64,000 nt of DNA, from assembly GCF_001931675.1 (NCBI RefSeq), contig NZ_CP014839.1:3968001-4032000 (forward strand), given 5' to 3'. The notes below the pieces were generated by a model. The model did not search any database, was not told the DNA's origin, and was given only the letters and a program-made list of their open reading frames with translations. Below, one piece after another: positions 18,061 to 28,221 of this stretch. The position numbers and the translations under genes were made by a program. The DNA comes from Pandoraea thiooxydans (lineage in GTDB: Bacteria; Pseudomonadota; Gammaproteobacteria; Burkholderiales; Burkholderiaceae). Position 1 is the first letter of the stretch. Each line of letters begins with the position of its first letter.

Positions 18061-18990
18061 TTGGCGAAAATTGCGCTCGAACTGGCTCAGGCACTTTCCC
18101 GGCGCGCCGCCACCGGCGCGGCCGGCAATGCATCGCGCCGCCGGCTGGCGCAGGGCGACGGCTGGGCGGTCGACGACGTGATGTGCACCGCGGGGCCGCA
18201 GGATCGCGCTTTCGAGGAGCGTCACGAAACGGTATCGATCGCCATCGTGCTGGCCGGCAGCTTTCAGTACCGCAGCGTGCCCGGGCGGGCCCTGATGACA
18301 CCGGGTTCGGTGCTGCTGGGCAGCGCCGGCCGATGTTTCGAATGCGGGCACGAGCACGGTGCGGGCGACCGCTGCCTGGCGTTTCGTTACACACCCGACA
18401 CCTTCGAGCGCGTCTATGCGCAGGTCGGCGCGCGCGGCCCGACACCCGATTTCCGACACCCGAACCTGCCCGCGCTGCGCGCATTCGCGCCGCTGGTGGC
18501 GCAGGCTTTTGCGGGGTTGAGCGCACCGCAGAGCGGCATCGCCTGGGAAGAACTCGCCCTGCGCCTGGCCGCGCAGACCGTGCGCGTTGCCTGGGCGCTG
18601 CCTGAGGCAGCCGGGGCGATACCGCGTGGCGCCGAAGCGCGCGTCGCGCAGAGCGTGCGCGAGATCGAGCATCGATCCGGCACACCCCTATCGCTGAGCG
18701 CTCTGGCCAGCGAGGCGGGCCTGAGCCCTTATCACTTTCTGCGCACTTTCGAGCGTGTCACCGGGCTGACCCCGCATCAATACCTGCGCCGCACACGCTT
18801 GCGCAACGCCGCGATCCGGCTGTTGAGCGACGATGCGAAAATCCTCGACGTCGCGCTCGATTGCGGTTTCGGCGACGTATCGAATTTCAATCATGCCTTT
18901 CGCGCCGAATTCGGCCTCAGCCCACGCGCCTATCGCCGCCACGACGCGCCGCGCGCCAATGAATCGGTGCTTGGCAGCCGGCCGGCTTGA
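18061..18990 (+). CDS. AraC-family transcriptional regulator
   Basis: A 309-residue regulator. The N-terminal cupin-like part (VSIAIVLAGSFQYRS, TPGSVLLGSAGRCFECGHEHGAGD) contains a Cys/His-rich patch. The C-terminal AraC domain has two helix-turn-helices (SLSALASEAGLSPYHFLRTF and ILDVALDCGFGDVSNFNHAFRAEFG). The start is a TTG at 18061, with GAGGGA about 8 bases upstream; no better in-frame ATG exists. It is divergent from the DUF1579-like gene (111-base gap), which with the VOC gene is its likeliest target. The Cys/His patch could sense metal or redox state, but that is speculation. Confidence 0.85.
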   Translation: MAKIALELAQALSRRAATGAAGNASRRRLAQGDGWAVDDVMCTAGPQDRAFEERHETVSIAIVLAGSFQYRSVPGRALMTPGSVLLGSAGRCFECGHEHGAGDRCLAFRYTPDTFERVYAQVGARGPTPDFRHPNLPALRAFAPLVAQAFAGLSAPQSGIAWEELALRLAAQTVRVAWALPEAAGAIPRGAEARVAQSVREIEHRSGTPLSLSALASEAGLSPYHFLRTFERVTGLTPHQYLRRTRLRNAAIRLLSDDAKILDVALDCGFGDVSNFNHAFRAEFGLSPRAYRRHDAPRANESVLGSRPA

Positions 18991-19035
18991 AGGCGACAAT
19001 ACGAGCCCTTCTCCCACCGCCCGCTGCCCACCGTC

Positions 19036-19260
19036 ATGCAACACCTCGAATTCGAACTGACCGGCGACTTCGTCGCACTCAACGACCTGCTCAAAGTCAC
19101 CGGCCTGTGCGACAGCGGCGGGGCCGGCAAGGCGCTGGTGGCCAGCGGCGCGGTCAGCGTCGACGGCCATACGGAGACGCGCAAAACCTGCAAGATCCGC
19201 GCGCACCAGACCGTGGCACTGGGCGACGTGCGGATCCACGTGATTCCGGCGCGGCCATAA
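19036..19260 (+). CDS. Small S4-domain RNA-binding protein (YbcJ-like)
   Basis: A 74-residue protein that is essentially one S4 domain. The pattern FVALNDLLKVTGLCDSGGAGKALVASGAVSVDGH matches the alpha-L RNA-binding fold, and the TRKTCKIR segment is the usual basic surface. E. coli YbcJ is a structural homologue; its RNA partner is not established. The gene follows the AraC gene after 45 bases and may share its transcript, though these genes are usually independent. It is full length for the family. Confidence 0.88.
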   Translation: MQHLEFELTGDFVALNDLLKVTGLCDSGGAGKALVASGAVSVDGHTETRKTCKIRAHQTVALGDVRIHVIPARP

Positions 19261-19289
19261 TCTGCCCTGCCCCGACCGGCGCGAGAGAC

Positions 19290-20477
19290 TCAGTCGGCGT
19301 TCAGGCAGGCGGCCGCACGCGCGGGCCGCGCCGGCCTGCGCGAGAGCTGCAGCATGCCCAGCGCGGCCAGCAGAAGCAGCATCGACGCCAACGGCAGTGC
19401 ATGGGCGCCAGCCGCGCTATAAACGCGCCCGGCCACGGCCGACCCGGCCGACATGCCGATGTATAGCGCCGATGCGTTCAGTGCCAGCACTACGCCACGC
19501 GCGTGCGGCGCCAATTCGACCAGGCGCCGCTGCTGGGCGGGCACGAACACGTCATTGGCAACTGCCCACAGGATCAGCACGACAAAGGCGACAGCGCTCA
19601 CGCCTGGCGCCACGTAAGCCAGCGCGAAAGTGCCAACCAGCACGCCCAGCGCGACCGCCAGCGAGCGCTCCGCACTCCAGCGGGTTGCCACCCAGCGCGC
19701 CGCCACGTTGCCCACGACGCTCGCGACGCCGAACACCAGCAGCGCGCTCGAGGCCTCGCCGCCCGACAGGCCGAAGCGCTCGCGCAGAAGCGGCACGATC
19801 AGCGTATAGCTGGCAAACAGTCCCGCCATTTGCAGGAACACCACGCTCACCCCGCTGGCGATCGCCGGCTGACGCAACAGCCCGACCAGTTCGCGCAGCG
19901 CCATGCGCTGACCTGCCTCGCGCACTTTGACGAACACCAGCACCGCGGCGATCACGCCGAGATTCAGTCCGGCCACCGCGACGAACAGCGGCCGCCAGCC
20001 GATATTGAGCGAGATCCAGGCCGATGCCGGCATACTGAGCACCGATGAGATCGTCATGCCCATAAAGACCGCGGCCAGCGCGCGTCCCTGCTGATGGCGC
20101 TCGACCAGGCCAGCGCCAAGCGCCGACGCCACCGGTCCGATCGCGGCCGCGCCCAGCGCGGTCAGCACGCGCGCGGCAAACAACACGCCGTAATTGGGCG
20201 CGGCGGCGGCAAGCAGCGCACCGAGCGCAGCCAGGCTCAAGCCCCCCAGCAACAGCGCGCGACGCTCCAGAAAGCCCAGCACCATCTGAATCAGCGGGGC
20301 CCCCACCGCGTAGGTCAGGGCAAACACCGAAATCAGATTCGCGACGGCGCCCCGACTCACGTGCAAGCCGTCGGCGATCGACGGCAACGCGCCGATCGCC
20401 GCCATGGTCGTGGTACCCATCACGAAATACGCGGCAGTCAATGTGGCGAGGGCATAAGCGCGTCGTCGGTCGTTCAT
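19290..20477 (-). CDS. MFS transporter, DHA1/arabinose-efflux type
   Basis: A 395-residue transporter with 12 predicted helices. The first helix region (ALATLTAAYFVMGTTTMAAIGALPSIADGL) and the loop after helix 2 (QMVLGFLERRALLLGG) resemble DHA1-family drug or sugar exporters. The start ATG (20475-20477) has GGGAGA upstream. It is divergent from a LysR gene, and a perfect 10-bp dyad lies between them, so that regulator very likely controls it. The exported compound is unknown. Confidence 0.87.
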   Translation of the reverse strand: MNDRRRAYALATLTAAYFVMGTTTMAAIGALPSIADGLHVSRGAVANLISVFALTYAVGAPLIQMVLGFLERRALLLGGLSLAALGALLAAAAPNYGVLFAARVLTALGAAAIGPVASALGAGLVERHQQGRALAAVFMGMTISSVLSMPASAWISLNIGWRPLFVAVAGLNLGVIAAVLVFVKVREAGQRMALRELVGLLRQPAIASGVSVVFLQMAGLFASYTLIVPLLRERFGLSGGEASSALLVFGVASVVGNVAARWVATRWSAERSLAVALGVLVGTFALAYVAPGVSAVAFVVLILWAVANDVFVPAQQRRLVELAPHARGVVLALNASALYIGMSAGSAVAGRVYSAAGAHALPLASMLLLLAALGMLQLSRRPARPARAAACLNAD

Positions 20478-20535
20478 GAGTCGTCTCCCGGACTGGCAGC
20501 TGTTGGCAAGTGCTTGTCACTGTAGAGAAGATCGA

Positions 20536-20565
20536 CGTATATTAAAAATGGATTATTAATATACG
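20536..20565. promoter_or_regulatory. 10-bp perfect inverted repeat between divergent MFS and LysR genes
   Basis: CGTATATTAA (20536-20545) and TTAATATACG (20556-20565) are exact reverse complements separated by 10 bases. The element is very AT-rich within GC-rich DNA. It lies 58 bases from the MFS start and 13 bases from the LysR start codon, the place where LysR proteins bind to repress themselves and switch on the divergent gene. Confidence 0.7.
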
Positions 20566-20578
20566 ACCCATAACTGAA

Positions 20579-21484
20579 ATGGATTTACGCAGTCTCGACC
20601 TGAATCTGCTGGTGTCGCTCGACGCCCTGCTCGCCGAGCGCAACGTCACGCGCGCGGCCGCGCGCCTGCATGTCAGCCAGCCGGCACTCTCGGCTCAGCT
20701 CGCGCGGCTGCGCGCGATTTTCGACGATCCGTTGCTGATGCCCGCCGAGAGCGGGCGCGGCATGGTCGCGACGGCCCGCGCCGAGCGCCTGCAGACGGAG
20801 TTGCGCGGCGCGCTGCATCACCTGCAAATGGTCATCAGCCGCACGCCGAGTTTCGATCCGCGCAACGACATACGCAGCTTCACGCTGGCCTCCAGCGACA
20901 ATGCCAGCATGCTGATCGGCCTGCCGCTGTTCGAGGCACTGCGCACGGCCGCCGGCGACGGTATCCGCATTGCCTGGCGCAGCGTCGACGGGGCACGCGT
21001 GGCCGCGCAGCTCGAGAGCGGTGAAATCGATTTTCTGATCGCCTCGCCCGACGTCATGCCGCCGGCCATGAAAGCCACCCGCGTCATCGAGGAGCACTTC
21101 GTCATGGCACAGCGCAAGGGGCATCCGCGCGGCACCGGACCGCTCGATCTGGCAAGTTACTGCGCACTGCGGCATGTGCTGGTCTCGATCAGCGGCGGCA
21201 ATTTTCACGGCTTCATGGACGAGCATCTCGAAAGGCTCGGCGTACAGCGCACGGTTGCCGTTTCGGTTCAGCAGTTCGGCCTGGCCGCGGCAATCCTTCA
21301 GGTAACCGACTATGTATGTACGCTGCCGGTCCGACTGGTGCAGCGTTATGCCGACACACTCGATGCTTTCGAGCTGCCTTTCGCGGCCCAGGGGTTCTCG
21401 CTCTATCTCGGCTGGCATCCGCGCTTTCATGCCGATCCGGCCCATCGCTGGCTGCGCGACATGATCCTGCGCTGCGTGCGCTAA
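20579..21484 (+). CDS. LysR-family transcriptional regulator of the divergent MFS gene
   Basis: A 301-residue regulator of the NodD/NahR-like branch. It begins MDLRSLDLNLLVSLDALL, with helix-turn-helix NVTRAAARLHVSQPALSAQLARLR and the typical segment FDDPLLMPAESGRGM. The C-terminal effector domain is intact. The start codon lies only 13 bases past the inverted repeat at 20536-20565, so binding there should block its own expression. The ligand is probably the compound exported by the MFS protein, but cannot be named. Confidence 0.9.
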   Translation: MDLRSLDLNLLVSLDALLAERNVTRAAARLHVSQPALSAQLARLRAIFDDPLLMPAESGRGMVATARAERLQTELRGALHHLQMVISRTPSFDPRNDIRSFTLASSDNASMLIGLPLFEALRTAAGDGIRIAWRSVDGARVAAQLESGEIDFLIASPDVMPPAMKATRVIEEHFVMAQRKGHPRGTGPLDLASYCALRHVLVSISGGNFHGFMDEHLERLGVQRTVAVSVQQFGLAAAILQVTDYVCTLPVRLVQRYADTLDAFELPFAAQGFSLYLGWHPRFHADPAHRWLRDMILRCVR

Positions 21485-21549
21485 GCTCTCACCGGGCGAT
21501 GCGCGCGCCGCGCTCAGGCGCGCCCAAGGCCCGTCTCGATCGATTCGCA

Positions 21550-21578
21550 CTGGCATATATCGCATCGTCACCTAAAAT
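21550..21578 (+). promoter_or_regulatory. Candidate sigma70 promoter of the APC transporter gene
   Basis: CTGGCA (21550-21555) and TAAAAT (21573-21578) are separated by 17 bases. They match the consensus hexamers at four and five positions. The predicted transcript would start near 21,585, giving a leader of about 175 bases before the start codon at 21762. The leader holds two simple hairpins: CACTGCC/GGCAGTG (21592-21625) and CTCTC/GAGAG (21641-21654). Confidence 0.5.
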
Positions 21579-21761
21579 ATAGGCAGCTTCGCACTGCCAG
21601 AGCGCGCCACCCGCGTCGGGCAGTGAGGTCTGTGCGCCCTCTCTCAAGTGAGAGCATGCGTGCGGTCGATATGTGGGACACCGTCACTTCGAAGCAGCTT
21701 TCGCACAGCCCACCGGAACAATCTACCGAGCGACCTCACGCGTCAATTCAAAGGAGGTTGT

Positions 21762-23363
21762 ATGGCTAACGCCACAGGGGTAAGCGTCACCGGCAAACTA
21801 CGCCGGGATGCCGGGATCATCGGGCTGCTCTTTGCGAGTACCAGCAGCATTGTCGGCTCAGGCTGGTTGTTCGGGGCCTTCCACGCCTCGAAAATCGCCG
21901 GTCCGCTGAGCATCTGGAGCTGGATCATCGGCGCTTTCATCATCATGCTCATCGCCTTGTGCTTCGCCGAGCTGGCTGCCCTGTTCCCGCGTAGCGGCGC
22001 TCTGGTGCACATGAGTCACGCCAGCCACGGCGACGGCCTGGGGCGCATCTGGAGCTGGATGCTGTTTCTCGCCTATGTGCCCATACCGGCGGTCGAAGCT
22101 GAGGCGATCGTCACGTATGCCAACAACTACCTCCCGTATTTCATTCAGCCCGGCAGCCAAGGACTCCTAACTGTCGCGGGCTTTATCACCTGCGCCGCGT
22201 TGCTCGGTCTGATGGCGCTGCTCAACCTGATGACGGTGCGCTGGCTGCTCAACTTCAACTCCACCATTACCTGGTGGAAGATACTGGTGCCGGCCATCAC
22301 CATCGTGGCGCTCATCGGCGCCAGCACGCACTGGGACGTGATGCACGCCGACCCGACCGGATACAAGTTCTCCGGCGTCTTCACCGCGCTGCCGGCGGCC
22401 GGCATCATTTTCAGCTACCTGGGGTTCCGCACCGCGATCGATCTTGGCGGCGAGAGCTCGAATCCGAACCGCAATATCCCGCTCGCGGTGATCGGCTCGG
22501 TGCTGCTTGCCGCCGTGCTCTACGTGCTGCTGCAGATCGCCTTCCTCAAGGCATTGGCGCCGGCCGATCTGGCGCGCGGCTGGGCCAACCTCAACTTCAC
22601 CGGGCAGATGGGGCCGTTCGCCGGTCTGGCCGCGACCCTTGGCCTGGGCTGGATGGCAACGCTGCTCTACATCGACGCCTACATCTCGCCCGGCGGCACC
22701 GGTCTGATGTACATGACCGGCGGCTCGCGCGTGCTGTTCGCCGTCGGCGAACTCGACGCCGGTCCGCGTTGGCTGGCCAAGCTCAACAATAATCAAGTGC
22801 CGTGGGCCTCGGTGATCCTGATGTGGCTGGTGGGCGTGATCTTCCTGTTGCCGTTCCCGGCCTGGCAGCAAATGGTGAATTACATCACCTCGATTACCGT
22901 GCTGACCTATGGCCTGGGCCCCGTCGCACTGCTGGTCATGCGGCGCAGCCTGCCCAACCTGAAGCGCCCGTTCCATCTGAAAGGCGCGTGGCTCATCGCG
23001 CCCTTTGCCTTCGTGTGCAGCAACTGGGTCATCTATTGGACCGGCTATAAGACCAACACTTTCCTGTTCATACTGATCACCGTCGGCTTTATCCTGTATG
23101 CGCTGCACTACCACCTGGTTGCCAGAAAGCCCGCGCGCGACTTTGGCTGGCGCCATATTGCCTGGCTGCTGCCGTGGTTTGGCGGCCTGTGGGTTCTGTC
23201 GCTGCTGGGCGGCATCGGCGGCGGCAAGGACCTGCTTGGCTTCGGCTGGGAAGTCGTGTGCGTGGCCGTATGGAGTCTGATTGTGCTGTGGTTGGCGGTT
23301 GCCACCGCGCTGCCCAAACACGAAACGGCCGAGATCATGTCCCGCATGGAGAAAACCGTCTGA
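21762..23363 (+). CDS. APC-family amino acid permease
   Basis: A 533-residue transporter of the amino acid-polyamine-organocation superfamily with about 12-14 membrane helices. The opening segment DAGIIGLLFASTSSIVGSGWLFGAF is the family's helix 1 with its unwound substrate-binding GSGW region; FRTAIDLGGESSNPNRNIPLA corresponds to the helix 6/7 region. It resembles aspartate:proton symporter YveA-type permeases, but substrate assignment by eye is weak. The start is set by AGGAGG 4-5 bases upstream of the ATG at 21762. The frame is open back to 21648, but that extension has no ribosome-binding site. It has a long leader with hairpins. Confidence 0.87.
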   Translation: MANATGVSVTGKLRRDAGIIGLLFASTSSIVGSGWLFGAFHASKIAGPLSIWSWIIGAFIIMLIALCFAELAALFPRSGALVHMSHASHGDGLGRIWSWMLFLAYVPIPAVEAEAIVTYANNYLPYFIQPGSQGLLTVAGFITCAALLGLMALLNLMTVRWLLNFNSTITWWKILVPAITIVALIGASTHWDVMHADPTGYKFSGVFTALPAAGIIFSYLGFRTAIDLGGESSNPNRNIPLAVIGSVLLAAVLYVLLQIAFLKALAPADLARGWANLNFTGQMGPFAGLAATLGLGWMATLLYIDAYISPGGTGLMYMTGGSRVLFAVGELDAGPRWLAKLNNNQVPWASVILMWLVGVIFLLPFPAWQQMVNYITSITVLTYGLGPVALLVMRRSLPNLKRPFHLKGAWLIAPFAFVCSNWVIYWTGYKTNTFLFILITVGFILYALHYHLVARKPARDFGWRHIAWLLPWFGGLWVLSLLGGIGGGKDLLGFGWEVVCVAVWSLIVLWLAVATALPKHETAEIMSRMEKTV

Positions 23364-23463
23364 CGGCTCGCGCGCCGCAAGCGTCGGTATCCGCTCGCCG
23401 TCCCCGGCGGGCGGGTACCCGGCGCCGGAGTACAATGCGCCCCTACGCCGTCAAGGACACATC

Positions 23464-23652
23464 GTGAAGAAAACCGATCTCGAGAAACTGAAAGGTCTGA
23501 AGCTGACCAATCAACTGAAGCAGAGCCAGACTCCGCGCGGCGGCAAGAGTGCGCGCACTCAGGCGGGGCAGCCGGTGCGCGCCAGCAAGTTGATGAACGC
23601 CCTGCTCAAAGCGCCGGAACCCGAAGCGGGCGACCGTCAGGCGGGCGACTGA
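23464..23652 (+). CDS. Small basic protein of unknown function
   Basis: A 62-residue protein starting at GTG (MKKTDLEKLKGLKLTNQLKQ in its first 20 residues). It is rich in Lys, Gln and Arg, with a predicted N-terminal amphipathic helix and a disordered Gly/Ser/Pro-rich middle. No cysteines, no signal peptide, no membrane helix. I recall similar short Lys-rich proteins in Burkholderiales genomes but cannot assign a function. It sits between the APC gene and a convergent GST gene. Basic composition allows nucleic acid binding, which is speculation. The frame is open upstream, but the GTG is the first plausible start for this composition. Confidence 0.6.
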   Translation: MKKTDLEKLKGLKLTNQLKQSQTPRGGKSARTQAGQPVRASKLMNALLKAPEPEAGDRQAGD

Positions 23653-23665
23653 GCGCCGCGCGCCG

Positions 23666-24334
23666 TCAAACACGGGTATCGGGTGAGGGCAGCGTCGAAA
23701 TACCTTGCGCCCGCGCGGCCGCTTCCTGCGCCCGCAACGCGCGCGCGAATCCCTCCCGTTGCCGCAACCGTGACCAATAGGCCGCCACGGCGGGCGTGAA
23801 GTGCGACGCCAGGCCCAGGTGCTCGGCCAGCAGCAACGCATAGCCGACCGAGACATCGGCGGCGGTAAAGCGCCCGGCACACAAATAGTCCTGCTCCGCC
23901 AGCAGCGTCTGCAGGCTGCGCAAGCGCGCCAGAAACCACTTTTGATAATCGGCCGCGACCTGCGGCATGCGCCGCTCTTCAGGCTCGAAATGGGTGTAGC
24001 GCAACACCAGCGTCTGCGGAAAGGTCAGGGTCGCCTCGCCGAAATGCAGAAAATTCAGATAGCTGCCGAAGTCGGGCTCGTCGGCCTCGACCTGCAGCGT
24101 ATTGGGCGTGTAACGCGCGGCCAGGTATTGGCAGATCGCGGACGACTCGGTCATGCGCGTCGCGCCGTCGAGCAGCAGCGGCACCGTGCCGAGCGGATTG
24201 ACATCCAGATAGGAGCGCTCCCGCGCGCGCGGCGGGAACGGCAGCATGCGCAGTTCGTAGGGCAGGCCCAGCTCTTCGAGCATCCAGAGCGGACGAAACG
24301 ATCGTGCGCTGACGCAATGAAAAAGCGTGATCAT
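23666..24334 (-). CDS. Glutathione S-transferase family protein
   Basis: A 222-residue cytoplasmic GST. The N-terminal thioredoxin-like domain (ITLFHCVSARSFRPLWMLEELGLPYELR) contains the family motif GTVPLLLDG with the cis-proline, followed by the TESSAICQYL glutathione-binding segment. The C-terminal domain is all-helical. The catalytic residue is likely Ser or Cys of the HCVSARS loop rather than Tyr. GSTs conjugate or reduce electrophiles with glutathione. It reads in the same direction as the ABC-2 operon and starts 16 bases after it, so it may be its last gene. Confidence 0.88.
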   Translation of the reverse strand: MITLFHCVSARSFRPLWMLEELGLPYELRMLPFPPRARERSYLDVNPLGTVPLLLDGATRMTESSAICQYLAARYTPNTLQVEADEPDFGSYLNFLHFGEATLTFPQTLVLRYTHFEPEERRMPQVAADYQKWFLARLRSLQTLLAEQDYLCAGRFTAADVSVGYALLLAEHLGLASHFTPAVAAYWSRLRQREGFARALRAQEAAARAQGISTLPSPDTRV

Positions 24335-24350
24335 GGGCGAGCCGCCGCTC

Positions 24351-25108
24351 TCAGGTTTTGAGCCGATAGCCGGTCTTGAAAATCCACGCCACGACCGCCA
24401 GGAACACTGCCAGAAACACCAGCGTCATGCCCAAGCTGATGCCGATGCTCACATCGGCGATGCCGTAGAAGCTCCAGCGAAAGCCGCTGATCAGGTAGAC
24501 CACCGGATTGAGCAGCGCCACGGCGCGCCAGAACGGCGGCAGGATGTGGATCGAATAGAAACTGCCGCCCAAAAAAGTCAGCGGCGTGATGATCAACAGG
24601 GGCACCACCTGCAGTTTCTCGAATCCGTCGGCCCAGATGCCGATGATGAAGCCCAGCAGGCTGAAGGTCACGGCAGTGAGCAGCAGAAACAGCACCATCC
24701 ACACCGGATGATCGATGCGCAGCGGCACGAACAGCGTGGCGGTCGCCAGGATGATCAACCCCAGGATGATCGACTTGGTCGCGGCCGCCCCCACGTAACT
24801 CACGACGATCTCGAGATACGACACCGGCGCGGAGAGCAATTCATAGATCGTGCCGGTGAACTTGGGAAAATAAATGCCGAACGATGCGTTGGAGACGCTT
24901 TGCGTCAACAGCGACAGCATGATCAAACCCGGCACGATGAACGCGCCGTAACTGATACCGTCGATCTGCGCGATGCGCGAACCGATGGCCGCGCCGAACA
25001 CCACGAAATACAGCGAGGTCGAAATCACCGGCGAAATCACGCTTTGCATCAGCGTGCGCCAGGTGCGCGCCATCTCGAACAAATAAATCGCGCGGACTGC
25101 GTACAGAT

Positions 25109-25112
<4 letters not shown>
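24351..25112 (-). CDS. ABC-2 type transporter permease
   Basis: A 253-residue inner-membrane protein with six predicted helices and the ABC-2 family layout. The segment [30 protein letters not shown] is the characteristic C-terminal signature. It resembles E. coli YadH and NodJ-like exporter subunits. Its start codon overlaps the stop codon of the ATPase gene by 4 bases (ATGA), so the two are translationally coupled. It probably forms a homodimeric exporter with the ATPase. The exported substrate is unknown. Confidence 0.92.
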
Positions 25113-26044
<932 letters not shown>

Positions 26045-26158
26045 GGACGCGACGATAGCACATGCCGGCGCATCGTTGGAAAACGCCCGCAAAGCCAGTC
26101 CTGGCCTGAAGATACGCCGCGTCCTGACTGATTCGGAGTGCGATCGCGCGCGCTTCGA

Positions 26159-27178
26159 TCAGCGCCTGGACAGATCGACCACCACTTTGCCGAACGCGCC
26201 ACGCGCCAGGTGCTCGAGCGCGGCGGGCAACTCGGTCAGCCCATACGAGCCGGCCACCACCGGCCGGATATTTGCCGCGTCGAGCGCACGCACCAGATCC
26301 GCCAGCGCGCGTCGATGACCGACGCCGATACCCTGCACGGTGGCGCGGCCGAGCATCAGCGGATACACGGAACTGCGCAGCTCCGTGCCCTGCAACATGC
26401 CGATGACCGAGATCCGCCCGCCCTGGGCTATTGCCTGCAGCGACTGCTCGAAATTGTCGCCGCCGGCGAGCTCCAGCACATGATCCGCGCCACGCCCGCC
26501 GGTCAGCTCGCGCACTGCGTCGGCCCACCGCGGCGACGTCGTACGATCGATGCACCAGGTCGCGCCCAGCGCCTTGACGCGCTCGAGCTTGTCCGCGCTA
26601 CCCGAGATCACGGCCACGCGCGCGCCCTGCGCGCGCGCGAGCTGCAGGGCAAACAGCGCGACACCGCCCGTGCCCTGCACCACCACCGTATCGCCGGGCC
26701 GGGTCCGAGCCTGCTCGGCCAGCGCAAACCAGGCCGTTGTCCCGGCGCAGGTCAGCGTGCTGGCCTCGACGTGCGTGAGCGACTGCGGCGCGAGGACGAG
26801 TTGGGCCTCGTCGAACACAACATATTCGGCCAGCATGCCTGGCCCCGGGCCGCCAAAGGGATGAACCGGCACCGGCGCGATGCCGTCGCTCCAGTTCGTG
26901 AAGAATGCATTGACAACGCGATCCCCAGGCTGCAAACGCAGCACTTGCGGTCCGAGCGCCACGACTTCGCCGCTCATATCCGAGCCCGGGGTGAACGGCA
27001 TATCGAGCGTCATGCCCATGCCATCCTCGATCATCAGCAAGTCGCGGTAATTCAGCGCCGCCGCCCCGATCTTGACCAGAACCTGGCCACGCCCGGGGGT
27101 CGGCACGGGCACCTCGGCCAACCGCAGGTGAGCGCGCCCAAAGGTTTCCATCTGCCAGCGCCGCATCAACGAATTCAT
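26159..27178 (-). CDS. Zinc-independent MDR-family NAD(P)-dependent alcohol dehydrogenase / quinone oxidoreductase
   Basis: A 339-residue medium-chain dehydrogenase. The cofactor-binding region is TVVVQGTGGVALFALQLARAQGA, and TCAGTTAWFAL precedes it. The zinc-binding GHE motif of classical alcohol dehydrogenases is replaced by PGSDMSGEV, and the structural-zinc cysteines are absent, pointing to a zinc-independent quinone oxidoreductase-like enzyme. Two adjacent ATG codons exist (27179-27181 and 27176-27178). AGGAGG ends 5 bases before the second, which is preferred. It is divergent from a LysR gene across about 90 bases, its likely regulator. Confidence 0.86.
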   Translation of the reverse strand: MNSLMRRWQMETFGRAHLRLAEVPVPTPGRGQVLVKIGAAALNYRDLLMIEDGMGMTLDMPFTPGSDMSGEVVALGPQVLRLQPGDRVVNAFFTNWSDGIAPVPVHPFGGPGPGMLAEYVVFDEAQLVLAPQSLTHVEASTLTCAGTTAWFALAEQARTRPGDTVVVQGTGGVALFALQLARAQGARVAVISGSADKLERVKALGATWCIDRTTSPRWADAVRELTGGRGADHVLELAGGDNFEQSLQAIAQGGRISVIGMLQGTELRSSVYPLMLGRATVQGIGVGHRRALADLVRALDAANIRPVVAGSYGLTELPAALEHLARGAFGKVVVDLSRR

Positions 27179-27270
27179 CATGTCCTCCTGTGTGCATCGA
27201 TCAGGAATACGAGCATAATGATTCTTCAATATACCCAGTGATGATTTTTGACTGACTATTTGGTGAAACA

Positions 27271-28197
27271 ATGGAACCAATTGCCGGCGACCGCCTGACC
27301 GGTATCGAGACCTTTGTGGTGGCCGCCGAAGCAGGCAGCTTCGCGCTTGCCGCCGAACGGCTCAAAGTAACGCGCTCGGCCGTGAGCAAAACCATCGCGC
27401 GCCTGGAAACCCGGCTGGGCGTGCGGCTGCTGGTGCGCACCACCCGCAGTCAGACCCTGACCGAAGCCGGTCAGGCGTTCTACGAGCGCTGCATCAAGGC
27501 ATTGCGCGAACTCGACGACGCGCAGGCCGCGCTCGAGGCGGGGCATCATGAGCCGGCGGGGCGCGTACGCGTGAGCGCGCCGGTGATTTTCGGCCGGCGC
27601 CATGTCGCCCCCGTGTTGCAGGAACTGATGAAGCGCCACGCGCGACTCGAATTCGAAATATCACTGACGGACCGGATCACCGATTTCGTCGACGATGGCA
27701 TCGACCTCGCGATTCGCAGCGGCTCGATAGCCGACAGCAGTTCGCTCGTCGCGCGGCCGCTCGGCAGCCAAACGATGATCGTATGCGCCGCCCCGGCCTA
27801 CCTTGCGGCGCGCGGCAAACCCGCCGGCCTTGACGATCTCGCCGCCCACGACGGTATTGTCTATGCGCGCCATGGCAAGGTCTTTCCCTGGTCGTTGCGC
27901 GACACGACCGGTCATGCGCGCGAGCTCCGCATCGCGCACCGGCTGCGCTATGACGATCTCGAAGCGATCGCCGCGGCCGCCGTCGACGGCATCGGGCTGG
28001 CGCGCCTGCCGATCTGGCTGGTCTACGATCATCTGCAGGCCGGACGGCTGGTACGCGCACTCGACGAGGCGGATCCGGTCGGCGCGGCAACGCATCTGGT
28101 CTGGCCGCACACCAGATATCTGCCGCTGAAAATGCGTCTGGTCATCGACGCGCTATTGGCAACGCTGCCGCCGCTGCTCGCGCGTCGCGCGCCATAA
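27271..28197 (+). CDS. LysR-family transcriptional regulator
   Basis: A 308-residue regulator of the CrgA/DmlR-like branch. The helix-turn-helix is SFALAAERLKVTRSAVSKTIARLE, with VRTTRSQTLTEAGQAFYERC after it. The effector domain is complete. It is divergently transcribed from the MDR oxidoreductase, which it probably controls, perhaps in response to a quinone or aldehyde substrate (inference from arrangement). No clear dyad was found in the short intergenic region. Confidence 0.9.
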   Translation: MEPIAGDRLTGIETFVVAAEAGSFALAAERLKVTRSAVSKTIARLETRLGVRLLVRTTRSQTLTEAGQAFYERCIKALRELDDAQAALEAGHHEPAGRVRVSAPVIFGRRHVAPVLQELMKRHARLEFEISLTDRITDFVDDGIDLAIRSGSIADSSSLVARPLGSQTMIVCAAPAYLAARGKPAGLDDLAAHDGIVYARHGKVFPWSLRDTTGHARELRIAHRLRYDDLEAIAAAAVDGIGLARLPIWLVYDHLQAGRLVRALDEADPVGAATHLVWPHTRYLPLKMRLVIDALLATLPPLLARRAP

Positions 28198-28221
28198 AAT
28201 CGGCGCATCCGCCGGCGCGCC

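Noticed and set aside
21648-21761. N-terminal extension of the APC transporter by 38 residues
   Set aside because: The ATG at 21648 lacks a ribosome-binding site, while AGGAGG stands right before the ATG at 21762; the extra residues are unlike the family.
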